Program-made: the position numbers and the translations under genes
Origin: an uncultured Bacteroidales bacterium
Lineage (GTDB): Bacteria > Bacteroidota > Bacteroidia > Bacteroidales > UBA932
DNA length: 33,481 nucleotides
Assembly: GCA_947305645.1 (NCBI GenBank)
Contig: CAMZEC010000023.1
Coordinates: 1-33,481, forward strand
Reading direction: 5' to 3'
Part shown: in pieces, positions 1-6,597 of the stretch
How the letters are laid out: every line of letters starts with the position of its first letter
Numbering within the stretch: position 1 is the first letter of the stretch
Notes under the pieces: generated by a model
What the model saw: the letters and a program-made list of their open reading frames with translations, nothing else
What the model was told of the DNA's origin: nothing
Databases searched by the model: none

Positions 1-20
1 CAGGTAACAATAAGAAGTAA
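1..20 (+). CDS. rpsS: Probable 3' end of rpsS (30S ribosomal protein S19), partial
   Basis: Only the last codons are present. In one frame they read G-N-N-K-K-stop, with TAA at 18-20, five bases before the rplV start. Bacterial S19 usually ends in a short basic tail and rpsS normally lies directly upstream of rplV. The assignment rests on that gene order plus the basic tail, because too little sequence is visible for a family match. Confidence 0.45.
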
Positions 21-25
21 TCACT

Positions 26-439
26 ATGGGAAAGCGTAAAAGACTTATGGCCGAAAGCCTCAAGGAGGCTAAGAAGGTTACAGCTGTTGCCAAGCTGAAT
101 GACGTCCCCACTTCCCCCCGCAAGATGCGTCTGGTAGCAGACACCATCCGCGGCAAGGAGGTCAACCACGCTCTCGATCTTCTGAAGTTCAGCAAGAGAG
201 AGGCATCCATCCGCCTGGAGAAACTTCTCCGCAGCGCCATCGCCAACTGGGAAGCCAAGAACCCGGAGAAGGCCAAGGAGCTGGATAACGGCAACGTCTA
301 TGTGAAGACCATCATGGTCGGCGAAGGCCGCACGCTGAAGCGTATCCGCCCGTGCCCTCAGGGCCGTGCAGGTCGCATCCGCAAGCGTTCCAACCACGTG
401 ACCGTGATTCTCGATGTGAAACCTACAACAGCAGAGTAA
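26..439 (+). CDS. rplV: 50S ribosomal protein L22
   Basis: L22 is a 23S rRNA-binding protein of the large subunit whose extended hairpin lines the peptide exit tunnel. The 137-residue product shows the family pattern: an N-terminal helix region with [15 protein letters not shown] (about residues 30-45), the [11 protein letters not shown] segment, and a basic C-terminal hairpin with [21 protein letters not shown] followed by HVTVIL. The N terminus is slightly extended by a basic [17 protein letters not shown] segment; no internal ATG fits better, and this start lies 5 bases after the preceding stop. It is followed one base later by rpsC, so the two are co-transcribed in the usual S10-operon order. 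Confidence 0.97.
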   Translation: MGKRKRLMAESLKEAKKVTAVAKLNDVPTSPRKMRLVADTIRGKEVNHALDLLKFSKREASIRLEKLLRSAIANWEAKNPEKAKELDNGNVYVKTIMVGEGRTLKRIRPCPQGRAGRIRKRSNHVTVILDVKPTTAE

Positions 440-440
440 T

Positions 441-1193
441 ATGGGACAGAAAACTAATCCTATCAGCAACAGAATCGGTATCACCCGTGGTTGGGACTCT
501 AACTGGTGTGGTGGTAACTATGCAGAGAAAATCGCAGAGGACTACAAGATTCGTGAGTATCTCGGCAACCGTCTTGCCAAGGCCAGCCTCAGCAAGATAG
601 TTATCGAGCGCACGCTGAAGCTCATCACCGTCACCATCTATGCCGCACGCCCCGGTTTCATCATCGGCAAGGGCGGTCAGGAGGTCGACAAACTCAAGGA
701 AGAGCTCAAGAAGGTCACCAACAAGGACATCCAGATCAACATCTACGAGGTCAAGCGCCCCGAGGTTGACGCCCACATCGTAGCGGACTCCATCGCCCGC
801 CAGATCGAAGGCCGCGTCAGCTATCGCCGCGCCATCAAGATGGCCATCGCCAACACCATGCGCGTTGGTGCAGAGGGCATCAAGATCCAGATCGCCGGCC
901 GTGTCGGCGGTGCTGAAATGGCCCGCAGCGAGATGTTCAAGGAAGGCCGTACCCCTCTGCACACTTTCCGTGCAGACATCGACTATGCCCTTGCAGTGGC
1001 TAACACCAAGGTCGGTACCCTGGGTATCAAGGTTTGGATCTGCAACGGTGAGAAGTACGGTCGTCAGGACCTCACTCCCGCCGCTCTCGCAGCAGCCAAC
1101 TCCCAGGCAGCCGGCGCACCTCGCGGTGACCGCCGCGGAGGCCGTGGCGACCGCCGCGACCGTCGTGGTCCCCGCCGTGACGAGAGGAAGTAA
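441..1193 (+). CDS. rpsC: 30S ribosomal protein S3
   Basis: S3 sits at the mRNA entry site of the small subunit. The 250-residue product starts [20 protein letters not shown], typical of Bacteroidota S3. It has a type II KH domain with the GKGG loop ([16 protein letters not shown], about residues 70-85) and the S3 C-terminal domain ([21 protein letters not shown], then [12 protein letters not shown]). The last 25 or so residues are a low-complexity Arg/Gly/Asp tail ([20 protein letters not shown]), a terminal extension seen in some Bacteroidota S3 proteins. rplV ends one base upstream. The usual next gene, rplP, is missing: a strong terminator follows about 20 bases downstream. Confidence 0.97.
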   Translation: MGQKTNPISNRIGITRGWDSNWCGGNYAEKIAEDYKIREYLGNRLAKASLSKIVIERTLKLITVTIYAARPGFIIGKGGQEVDKLKEELKKVTNKDIQINIYEVKRPEVDAHIVADSIARQIEGRVSYRRAIKMAIANTMRVGAEGIKIQIAGRVGGAEMARSEMFKEGRTPLHTFRADIDYALAVANTKVGTLGIKVWICNGEKYGRQDLTPAALAAANSQAAGAPRGDRRGGRGDRRDRRGPRRDERK

Positions 1194-1213
1194 TTACCTT
1201 ACTTCTCTATAAT

Positions 1214-1247
1214 AAAACTCCCGCCCTGATTCAGAGCGGGAGTTTTT
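1214..1247 (+). terminator. Rho-independent terminator after rpsC
   Basis: A perfect inverted repeat (AAAACTCCCGC at 1214-1224 and GCGGGAGTTTT at 1236-1246) encloses an 11-base loop and runs into a T tract (TTTTT, 1243-1247). It lies 20 bases after the rpsC stop, so it closes the ribosomal protein transcript here. Confidence 0.93.
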
Positions 1248-1276
1248 AGTATCTGTGGCTTATCGGAAAGAATTCT

Positions 1277-1284
1277 TATATTTG
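1277..1284 (+). promoter_or_regulatory. Bacteroidota -7 promoter box for the MBL gene at 1293
   Basis: TATATTTG matches the Bacteroidota -7 consensus TAnnTTTG exactly. Only 8 bases separate it from the ATG at 1293, so the transcript would start within a few bases of the start codon. A clear -33 TTTG is not obvious upstream. Confidence 0.7.
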
Positions 1285-1292
1285 CAGAAATC

Positions 1293-2675
1293 ATGAAACG
1301 GGTATCCTTTATACTTTTACTGCAACTCGCAGTGCTGGCATGCAACTCCAATCCTATTGAAATTGAAATCGAGGCTGTGCAGCCGGAGCCTGCGGAAGTG
1401 CCAAGTCCAGTAGAGGCAGTTGAAGGGGAACCGCTTCCACTGTGGCAAGAGGGGTATTTGGACATCCATTCAATCAACGGCGGGCGAGGAGAGGCGTTCT
1501 ATTATATCATGCCGGACGGAACCACAATGCTGGTGGACGCTGCAGGCGGGAGAGATTACGAGATAGAAGGCGAACCGGACGGAACCGGGATATACTCAAA
1601 GCCATCGAACTCATACTCCAGCGGGAACGTCATTATCCAGTATATCAAACACTTCGCGCCGGATGTGGCGGACGGACGACTGGATTATTTCATGACTTCC
1701 CACTATCATGCCGACCACATGGGCACCTACACCAAGAGCTTTCAAAACTACGGCTGGACTGCGGCAGACCGTAACGGCACCATTACACCCGTCCCCAATC
1801 TGGACGCCGGCGGATTCTTGCTCAACGGTTTACCGGAAGTGGGATACCATATTCCCATCATGCGCATTATTGACCGTGGAGACTGGTCGGACCGTCCGTC
1901 GAACATTTACCTCACCTCCTCTCAGCGCATGCAGAATTACCTTAATTTCATAGACTGGAGTTCAAGGACCAACGGGACCGTAAGGGAGAAACTGGCGATA
2001 GGACATAAAGACCAGATTGTCCTGAAGCACGATGCGGCGGCTTATCCGGGATTCGCAGTACGCGGCATTGCTGCCGGCGGAGACATCTGGACAGGAAGCG
2101 GTACATCGGTGAACACCAAATACTTACCCACATCCGACCAACTCATGGCGAACCTGGAGGCATGGGATCCCAACGAGAACATAATGTCCTGCGTATTCAC
2201 CTTGAGCTACGGCAAGTTCGACTGGTTCAGCGGCGGCGATATCCAGTATACCGGTATCTCGACATACGCTTGGAAAGATATTGAAGAACCCATCTCAAAG
2301 GTTGTCGGAAGGGTAGAGGCCATGAAGGCCTGCCACCATTGCACCAAGAGCTGCAACAGCGCAAAACTTCTGGCGGCCTTGAAGCCGGATAATTTCATAA
2401 TTGGCGTCTGGACGAAGAACCAGCCTAACCCGTCATCACTGAAGCGCGTGTACAAGGCCAGCCCTTCGGTGAATATCTTTGCCACGAATATGGCCGACAG
2501 CATAATCGCTACCCTTAAGGATGAGGGTATAGATGCGTCAACCTTCTGCGCCCAAAGCGGACATATCGTGCTCAGGGTACTTCCGGGCGGCGGTTCTTAC
2601 TACATCTATGTCCTGGACGATTCAGATTTCCAATACCGAGTGACGTCCATCCACGGCCCGTTCGATTGCAAATAA
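1293..2675 (+). CDS. Secreted lipoprotein MBL-fold (ComEC-like) hydrolase
   Basis: The product is a 460-residue exported metallo-beta-lactamase-fold protein. Residues 1-17 form a lipoprotein signal (MKRVSFILLLQLAVLAC, lipobox VLAC), followed by an acidic, Pro-rich linker (about 20-48) and the MBL domain from GYLDIHSINGGRGEAFYY. Metal-binding residues are visible: H137, H139, D141 and H142 in SHYHADHMG, the Asp of FSGGDIQYTG, and the His pair of KACHHCTK. The order LVDA, HxHxDH, GGD, KxxHH is that of ComEC/Rec2-type MBL domains, some members of which are nucleases; the substrate here is unknown. The C-terminal strands (GHIVLRVLPGGGSYYIYVLDD) recur in all five MBL domains of the window. The closest relative here is the MBL part of the gene at 26547-28658. 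The gene has its own promoter and converges on the oxidoreductase gene with a 6-base gap. Confidence 0.88.
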   Translation: MKRVSFILLLQLAVLACNSNPIEIEIEAVQPEPAEVPSPVEAVEGEPLPLWQEGYLDIHSINGGRGEAFYYIMPDGTTMLVDAAGGRDYEIEGEPDGTGIYSKPSNSYSSGNVIIQYIKHFAPDVADGRLDYFMTSHYHADHMGTYTKSFQNYGWTAADRNGTITPVPNLDAGGFLLNGLPEVGYHIPIMRIIDRGDWSDRPSNIYLTSSQRMQNYLNFIDWSSRTNGTVREKLAIGHKDQIVLKHDAAAYPGFAVRGIAAGGDIWTGSGTSVNTKYLPTSDQLMANLEAWDPNENIMSCVFTLSYGKFDWFSGGDIQYTGISTYAWKDIEEPISKVVGRVEAMKACHHCTKSCNSAKLLAALKPDNFIIGVWTKNQPNPSSLKRVYKASPSVNIFATNMADSIIATLKDEGIDASTFCAQSGHIVLRVLPGGGSYYIYVLDDSDFQYRVTSIHGPFDCK

Positions 2676-2681
2676 CGTTAC

Positions 2682-4097
2682 CTACTCCGGCAGGTAGACG
2701 CCGTCTGCCTTGAGGGTGGAGACCAGTTTCTGAGGGTCCAGCTGCTTTGGACCGACTCCTTCGGCGACAGAAAGGGCTGCTGCGGTCCCTGCGGCCTGGC
2801 CCATGGCAAAGCAAGGAGGGATAACGCGGATTGCGGCCATCACCGGGCGCTCTGCAGCAGCGCAGCGGCCGGCGCAAAGCAGGTTGTCTACCTTCTGAGG
2901 CAGCAAAGCACGGTAAGGGAAGTAGTAAGGATCGTTGGTGTTACGGGCAACATACTCCACATAACCCTTGCGATGGATATCCATGTGGTTGGCGCAGCAG
3001 AACACAGGATCCGGATATTTCACAGAATTCTTGGCATCCTCGGTGGTAACGGTGTACTCGCCGATGATGCGGCGGGTCTCACGCACGCCGAGGTTCTCGG
3101 CCGACTGGGCAAGCTCGCAGTTCTCGCAGCCTTTAACATACTTACGGAGGAACTTGACCACGTAGTCCGCCTGCTGGCGGCCTGTAATCTCGGCCTCTGT
3201 AACCTGTTTGGGGTCCAGGCCGTCCACATCGTCCGTCTGCGTCATGTTCACGGTAGCGGTGCCGTCCAGGTTCTGGAACAGGGCAATCTTCTGGCGCCAC
3301 ATGGGGAATTCTCCCGCCTCGCGGGCAGCAAGAATCTCACGCATGTAGAACTGCCCCTCGAAGTCGCCCGCCTTGCGGCAAGCCTCATCGTGGGCATCCA
3401 TGGCCTTCCAGTCAATGTTACGCAGGACGATGAAGAGAGACGTCGCCTGAACTCCTCCTTCACCGTCTCCGTAAATGTATGGTGCCCCTGCGTGATATGC
3501 AAGGTCGCCGTCGCCGGTGCAGTCGATGTAGTTCTTTGCCTTGATCTTCCAGATACCGTCTTTGGTAGCGAAGTAGGCCGATGTAATCTTGCCGCCACGG
3601 GTATCACACTTGACATAAAGTACGTGATACAGAAGCTCTACTCCTGCTTCCACACACATCTGTTCTGTGGTACGCTTCAGGCACTCGAAGTCAAAGGTAG
3701 TGAGTCCGTGGTGTCCCTTGTCGCGGTAAGCCGAGAAAGAACCTATCTGCGCCTTCAAGGGATGGATAGCTCCGCCCTGCTCCACCATGCGGTTGACGAG
3801 TTCCTCATAGAAACCGCGTATAAGCAGAGTCTCCCCGTCGGGAGTGGTGCTGGACATAAAAGGAGCCACGAGACCGTTTGTGGCCATGCCTCCGAGATAC
3901 CCGCTTCGCTCGGCCAGGATGGTCTTGGCGCCATGGCGTGCCGAGCAAACGGCCGCACCTATTCCGGCAGGGCCGCCGCCGACAACTAATACATCGCAGT
4001 CGAAAGTCTTGGTTACAGGGAATTTAACCTGATTCTGATTGTTACAGGAGCTAAACAGAATGGCAGCGGCAGAGATAACGAATAATACTTGTTTCAT
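2682..4097 (-). CDS. Lipoprotein FAD-dependent oxidoreductase
   Basis: The product has 471 residues. The ATG at 4097 is preferred over an upstream in-frame start at 4160 because it begins a lipoprotein signal (MKQVLFVISAAAILFSSC) and lies 18 bases after a -7 box. The mature part opens with a Rossmann dinucleotide-binding motif (DVLVVGGGPAGIGAAVCSAR, then ILAERSGYLGGMATNG), the FAD signature of the FAD_oxidored (PF12831-like) family. Further family landmarks are YIDCTGDGDLAYHAG, NLGVRETRRIIGEYTVT and, near the C terminus, LLCAGRCAAAERPVMAAIRV with CFAMGQAAGTAAAL. Such enzymes oxidise or reduce small organic substrates; the substrate cannot be read here. Lipidation implies a periplasmic or surface location. 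Confidence 0.88.
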   Translation of the reverse strand: MKQVLFVISAAAILFSSCNNQNQVKFPVTKTFDCDVLVVGGGPAGIGAAVCSARHGAKTILAERSGYLGGMATNGLVAPFMSSTTPDGETLLIRGFYEELVNRMVEQGGAIHPLKAQIGSFSAYRDKGHHGLTTFDFECLKRTTEQMCVEAGVELLYHVLYVKCDTRGGKITSAYFATKDGIWKIKAKNYIDCTGDGDLAYHAGAPYIYGDGEGGVQATSLFIVLRNIDWKAMDAHDEACRKAGDFEGQFYMREILAAREAGEFPMWRQKIALFQNLDGTATVNMTQTDDVDGLDPKQVTEAEITGRQQADYVVKFLRKYVKGCENCELAQSAENLGVRETRRIIGEYTVTTEDAKNSVKYPDPVFCCANHMDIHRKGYVEYVARNTNDPYYFPYRALLPQKVDNLLCAGRCAAAERPVMAAIRVIPPCFAMGQAAGTAAALSVAEGVGPKQLDPQKLVSTLKADGVYLPE

Positions 4098-4115
4098 ACT
4101 GATGTTATTGCTGTG

Positions 4116-4123
4116 TAAATATA
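4116..4123 (-). promoter_or_regulatory. -7 box for the FAD oxidoreductase gene
   Basis: On the minus strand this reads TATATTTA, one base from TAnnTTTG, and ends 18 bases before the ATG at 4097. This spacing supports the start chosen for that gene. Confidence 0.5.
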
Positions 4124-4147
4124 GCAATTTATTCTGGGCTGAGTGTC

Positions 4148-4176
4148 GGCTGGGGTCCATTTACTGTACCCCAGCC
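4148..4176. repeat. Inverted repeat related to the neighbouring terminator
   Basis: GGCTGGGGT (4148-4156) pairs with ACCCCAGCC (4168-4176) around an 11-base loop. Its left arm with flanks (TGTCGGCTGGGGTCC) differs by one base from the left arm of the hairpin at 4193-4233 (TGTCGGCTGCGGTCC), so the two palindromes look like copies. It lies upstream of the FAD gene promoter and has no T tract of its own; it could be a second termination hairpin or a regulatory site. Confidence 0.6.
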
Positions 4177-4192
4177 AGCAAAATAAGTCAAA

Positions 4193-4233
4193 ACTGTCGG
4201 CTGCGGTCCTCGAATTGGACCGCAGCCGACAGT
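4193..4233 (-). terminator. Long-stem terminator after the Trp-rich membrane protein gene
   Basis: A perfect 17-bp stem (ACTGTCGGCTGCGGTCC at 4193-4209 with its complement at 4217-4233) closes a 7-base loop. Read on the minus strand it lies about 20 bases after the stop at 4255 and is followed by TTTT and a T-rich stretch, as expected for an intrinsic terminator. The perfect 17-bp stem is unusually long. Confidence 0.8.
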
Positions 4234-4254
4234 TGAAAGAACGGAAGGTGGGCA

Positions 4255-5358
4255 TTACGCCACTTCGGCGCGGGCCATGGCGTCCTTGTAGTACTTCTGG
4301 TTGACGAAGACGTCCTCTTTGTAAGGATTGATGTGACGCTTCCTGGAGATGCAGATAATCCAGCAGAGAGCGGCGATGTTGGTCACAAGGGCCAGGGCGC
4401 TGATGACCACCATCATGGTAGGATTTGCAGCCACCACGGAAGGATCTACATTAGTGCCCACGATACCGTCAACTGCGGCCTGTCCGCCTGCGGCATAAAG
4501 CTTTTCAACGGTGGCGACACCTTCAGGATAAAGCACGGGAAGAGTAGCCCAGTTGAACCACTGGCGGCCGTCCTTAAAGGTCTCCTGGAACAAAGGGAAC
4601 ACCTGTGCGAACATACACCAGATAGCCAGAGTATTGGCGCGGTTCTGAATCCAGCCGCCACGGTTCCACAGAAGGGCAGCCACGGTAGGGGCGAGAAGCA
4701 GGGCGACACCGCAATACCAGCTGTGAGTAGGCAGGCAGTTGTAAGTGTAGGCGAAGTTCCAGATGTCATAAATGACGATGTAAACCCAGGTCATATCGGC
4801 CCAGATCATATCCTTTTTGTCCTTGGACGGCCATACGCTCCACCAGGCGGTCATACAGAAAATGTTGACCAGACCGGCCACTCCGTTCATCACATTGTGC
4901 CAGCCGCCGTACTGCCATACGCCTTCGGAGGTGAGCCACCATTTGTTCCAGCCCATAATCGCGCTTTCGAAGTCGGATGCGCATGCTATGAGGATATTGA
5001 TGGCCACGATGATGAAGGGGAAGGGTTTGAACCAGTGCTTGGCACCTATACCCCATTTGTACTTGATCATCATGAAGCCTATACATCCGGCCGTGGCGGC
5101 ATAGAGCTTGGCATAGTGGAACCAGCCCTGCATATATACATGGGTCTGGTTTTCAAGGGCCCACTGCGCGCCTGTCTTGGCACCTATCCAGATGGCAAGG
5201 AAATAGACCGTAAGCGCCAGAGGGATGGCGAAGAACATGGTAATGCCGCCGAACTTGGTGCGACGTGCGAATTCATTGAGGAGAATCAGGCCGAGGAGGA
5301 CTACTATGAGCATTCCCCACTGAGCAAGGGCGTGTTCCCCGTAAACTTGGAAAAACAT
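4255..5358 (-). CDS. Trp-rich multi-pass inner-membrane protein (DUF5692-like)
   Basis: The product has 367 residues. The ATG at 5358 (MFFQVYGEHALAQWG) is preferred to a TTG five codons upstream. About eight to ten hydrophobic segments are visible, for example MLIVVLLGLILLNEF, MFFAIPLALTVYFLAIWIG, PFIIVAINILIACA, VALLLAPTVAALLW and MMVVISALALVTNIAALCW. Trp is very frequent (about 24 residues), with motifs such as WNKWWL, AWWSVWPS and WFNWA. The tail (KRHINPYKEDVFVNQKYYKDA) is polar and probably cytoplasmic. From memory it resembles the DUF5692 family of Bacteroidales membrane proteins, which has no known function; that name needs a profile search. It is divergent from the phosphoesterase gene and ends in its own terminator. 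Confidence 0.75.
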   Translation of the reverse strand: MFFQVYGEHALAQWGMLIVVLLGLILLNEFARRTKFGGITMFFAIPLALTVYFLAIWIGAKTGAQWALENQTHVYMQGWFHYAKLYAATAGCIGFMMIKYKWGIGAKHWFKPFPFIIVAINILIACASDFESAIMGWNKWWLTSEGVWQYGGWHNVMNGVAGLVNIFCMTAWWSVWPSKDKKDMIWADMTWVYIVIYDIWNFAYTYNCLPTHSWYCGVALLLAPTVAALLWNRGGWIQNRANTLAIWCMFAQVFPLFQETFKDGRQWFNWATLPVLYPEGVATVEKLYAAGGQAAVDGIVGTNVDPSVVAANPTMMVVISALALVTNIAALCWIICISRKRHINPYKEDVFVNQKYYKDAMARAEVA

Positions 5359-5390
5359 AGTGTTATTAAACAATTTAATGGTTCGTACAG

Positions 5391-5398
5391 CAAAAATA
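5391..5398 (-). promoter_or_regulatory. -7 box for the membrane protein gene
   Basis: On the minus strand this reads TATTTTTG, an exact TAnnTTTG match, ending 32 bases before the ATG at 5358. It lies about 35 bases from the divergent -7 box at 5433-5440, so the two promoters share a 90-base intergenic region. Confidence 0.55.
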
Positions 5399-5432
5399 AC
5401 AAATTATTTTTACATCGGCCGCAATTATTAAC

Positions 5433-5440
5433 TATATTTA
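5433..5440 (+). promoter_or_regulatory. -7 box for the phosphoesterase gene
   Basis: TATATTTA is one base off the TAnnTTTG consensus and ends 8 bases before the ATG at 5449, implying a very short or absent 5' leader. Confidence 0.5.
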
Positions 5441-5448
5441 CCAAAGAT

Positions 5449-6585
5449 ATGGACAGAAGACATTTCTTTAAGATTTCGGCGGCCGGACTGGCAGGGCTTA
5501 CACTGCCCGGAGGTCTGAGCCTGGCCATGGGGCCCAAAAGCACCGGCGACAAATATTCAGTAGTTATCCTTGGCGATACGCACTACGACGCCATGGATCC
5601 TGAGCTTTATCACAAGGGGTATGAGCTGGCCGACAAGGTGCGCGAGGCCAACCACCGCAAAGAGTTTGCCCGAAACGGCCAGATGTGGGCCGGACGCAGC
5701 AAGGATCTGGTCAAGAGAGCCGCATGCCTGGTGGATGACGATACCCGCTACGTATTCCAGATGGGAGACCTCATCCAGGGCGATACGGCTGATGCCGAGA
5801 CCCATAAGCGTTATCTGGACGATGCCCTCAACCTGTTTAAGGCAGATGTCGCACCCAGCCTGCCGTTCGTAACCGTTGCCGGCAACCATGACCTGCGGGG
5901 GAACGACGACGCCGTATGCACCCAGGCCTACACCGAATACATGTCTGCCCGCATGTCAGAAGAGCTGGACCAGGAAATAAAGAGCACCAACTTCCTCTTC
6001 CGCAGCGGCCCGGACGCCTTTGTGGTTGTGAACTTCACCAAACCCAAGGTGGACGAAATAACCGCTTTGCTGAACGGGGCCCGCGGTGCCAGGCACGTAT
6101 TCGTCATTATCCACGGGCCGGTTTTCCCCTTCGACGACACCAAATATTACTGGTGGTATCTGCTGGGCAACAGAAAAGACTCCAAAGCCGACGAGCGCAG
6201 GGAAATGCGCAAACTGCTGGCATCACTGAATGCCATCGTGCTTTGTGGCCATACCCACAAAACCGAATTCCTCGACTGGTACGGCGACGGCGGTCACATA
6301 ACCCAGATGACTATGAGCAGCGTCTGGCGCAGCGAATCTCAGGCAGAATACAAGTTGCTCGCATCCGGGCGCGACGGCTACGGTACACTGCTGTTCAAGG
6401 CAAAACCCGAGCTGGCTACCGAGGCCAACAAAGCCCTCTTCGCTGAATATAGGGAAGGTATTCGCGACTACAGCCTGTCAGATGCCGCCGGCTCCTACAA
6501 GATGCTTATTGATGATGCGCACGTTTACGTTGACTTCTACGCCGGAGACTCCGCCCAACGCTCCCACCGCTTCACCCTCCGATAA
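5449..6585 (+). CDS. Tat-type secreted metallophosphoesterase (calcineurin-like)
   Basis: The product has 378 residues. The frame is open far upstream (to 4333), but that part is antisense to the membrane protein gene; the ATG at 5449 starts a twin-arginine-like signal (MDRRHFFKISAAGLAGLTL) and follows a -7 box. The calcineurin-like metal-binding motifs appear in order: GDTH (42-45), GDLIQGD (from 106), GNHD (145-148), IHGPVF, and GHTH (267-270). Family members hydrolyse phosphomonoesters or phosphodiesters with a two-metal centre; the substrate is not evident. Tat export would deliver a folded, metal-loaded enzyme to the periplasm. It is convergent with the MBL fusion gene at 6598 and separated from it by 12 bases. 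Confidence 0.88.
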   Translation: MDRRHFFKISAAGLAGLTLPGGLSLAMGPKSTGDKYSVVILGDTHYDAMDPELYHKGYELADKVREANHRKEFARNGQMWAGRSKDLVKRAACLVDDDTRYVFQMGDLIQGDTADAETHKRYLDDALNLFKADVAPSLPFVTVAGNHDLRGNDDAVCTQAYTEYMSARMSEELDQEIKSTNFLFRSGPDAFVVVNFTKPKVDEITALLNGARGARHVFVIIHGPVFPFDDTKYYWWYLLGNRKDSKADERREMRKLLASLNAIVLCGHTHKTEFLDWYGDGGHITQMTMSSVWRSESQAEYKLLASGRDGYGTLLFKAKPELATEANKALFAEYREGIRDYSLSDAAGSYKMLIDDAHVYVDFYAGDSAQRSHRFTLR

Positions 6586-6597
6586 TTCACTAAGCGG

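Noticed and set aside
2973..3989. 338-codon plus-strand frame
   Set aside because: It is antisense to the FAD oxidoreductase, whose nucleotide-binding motif and signal peptide are clear.
4333..5448. In-frame upstream extension of the phosphoesterase reading frame
   Set aside because: It lies antisense to a convincing membrane protein gene and has no signal or domain; the twin-arginine signal and the -7 box fix the start at 5449.
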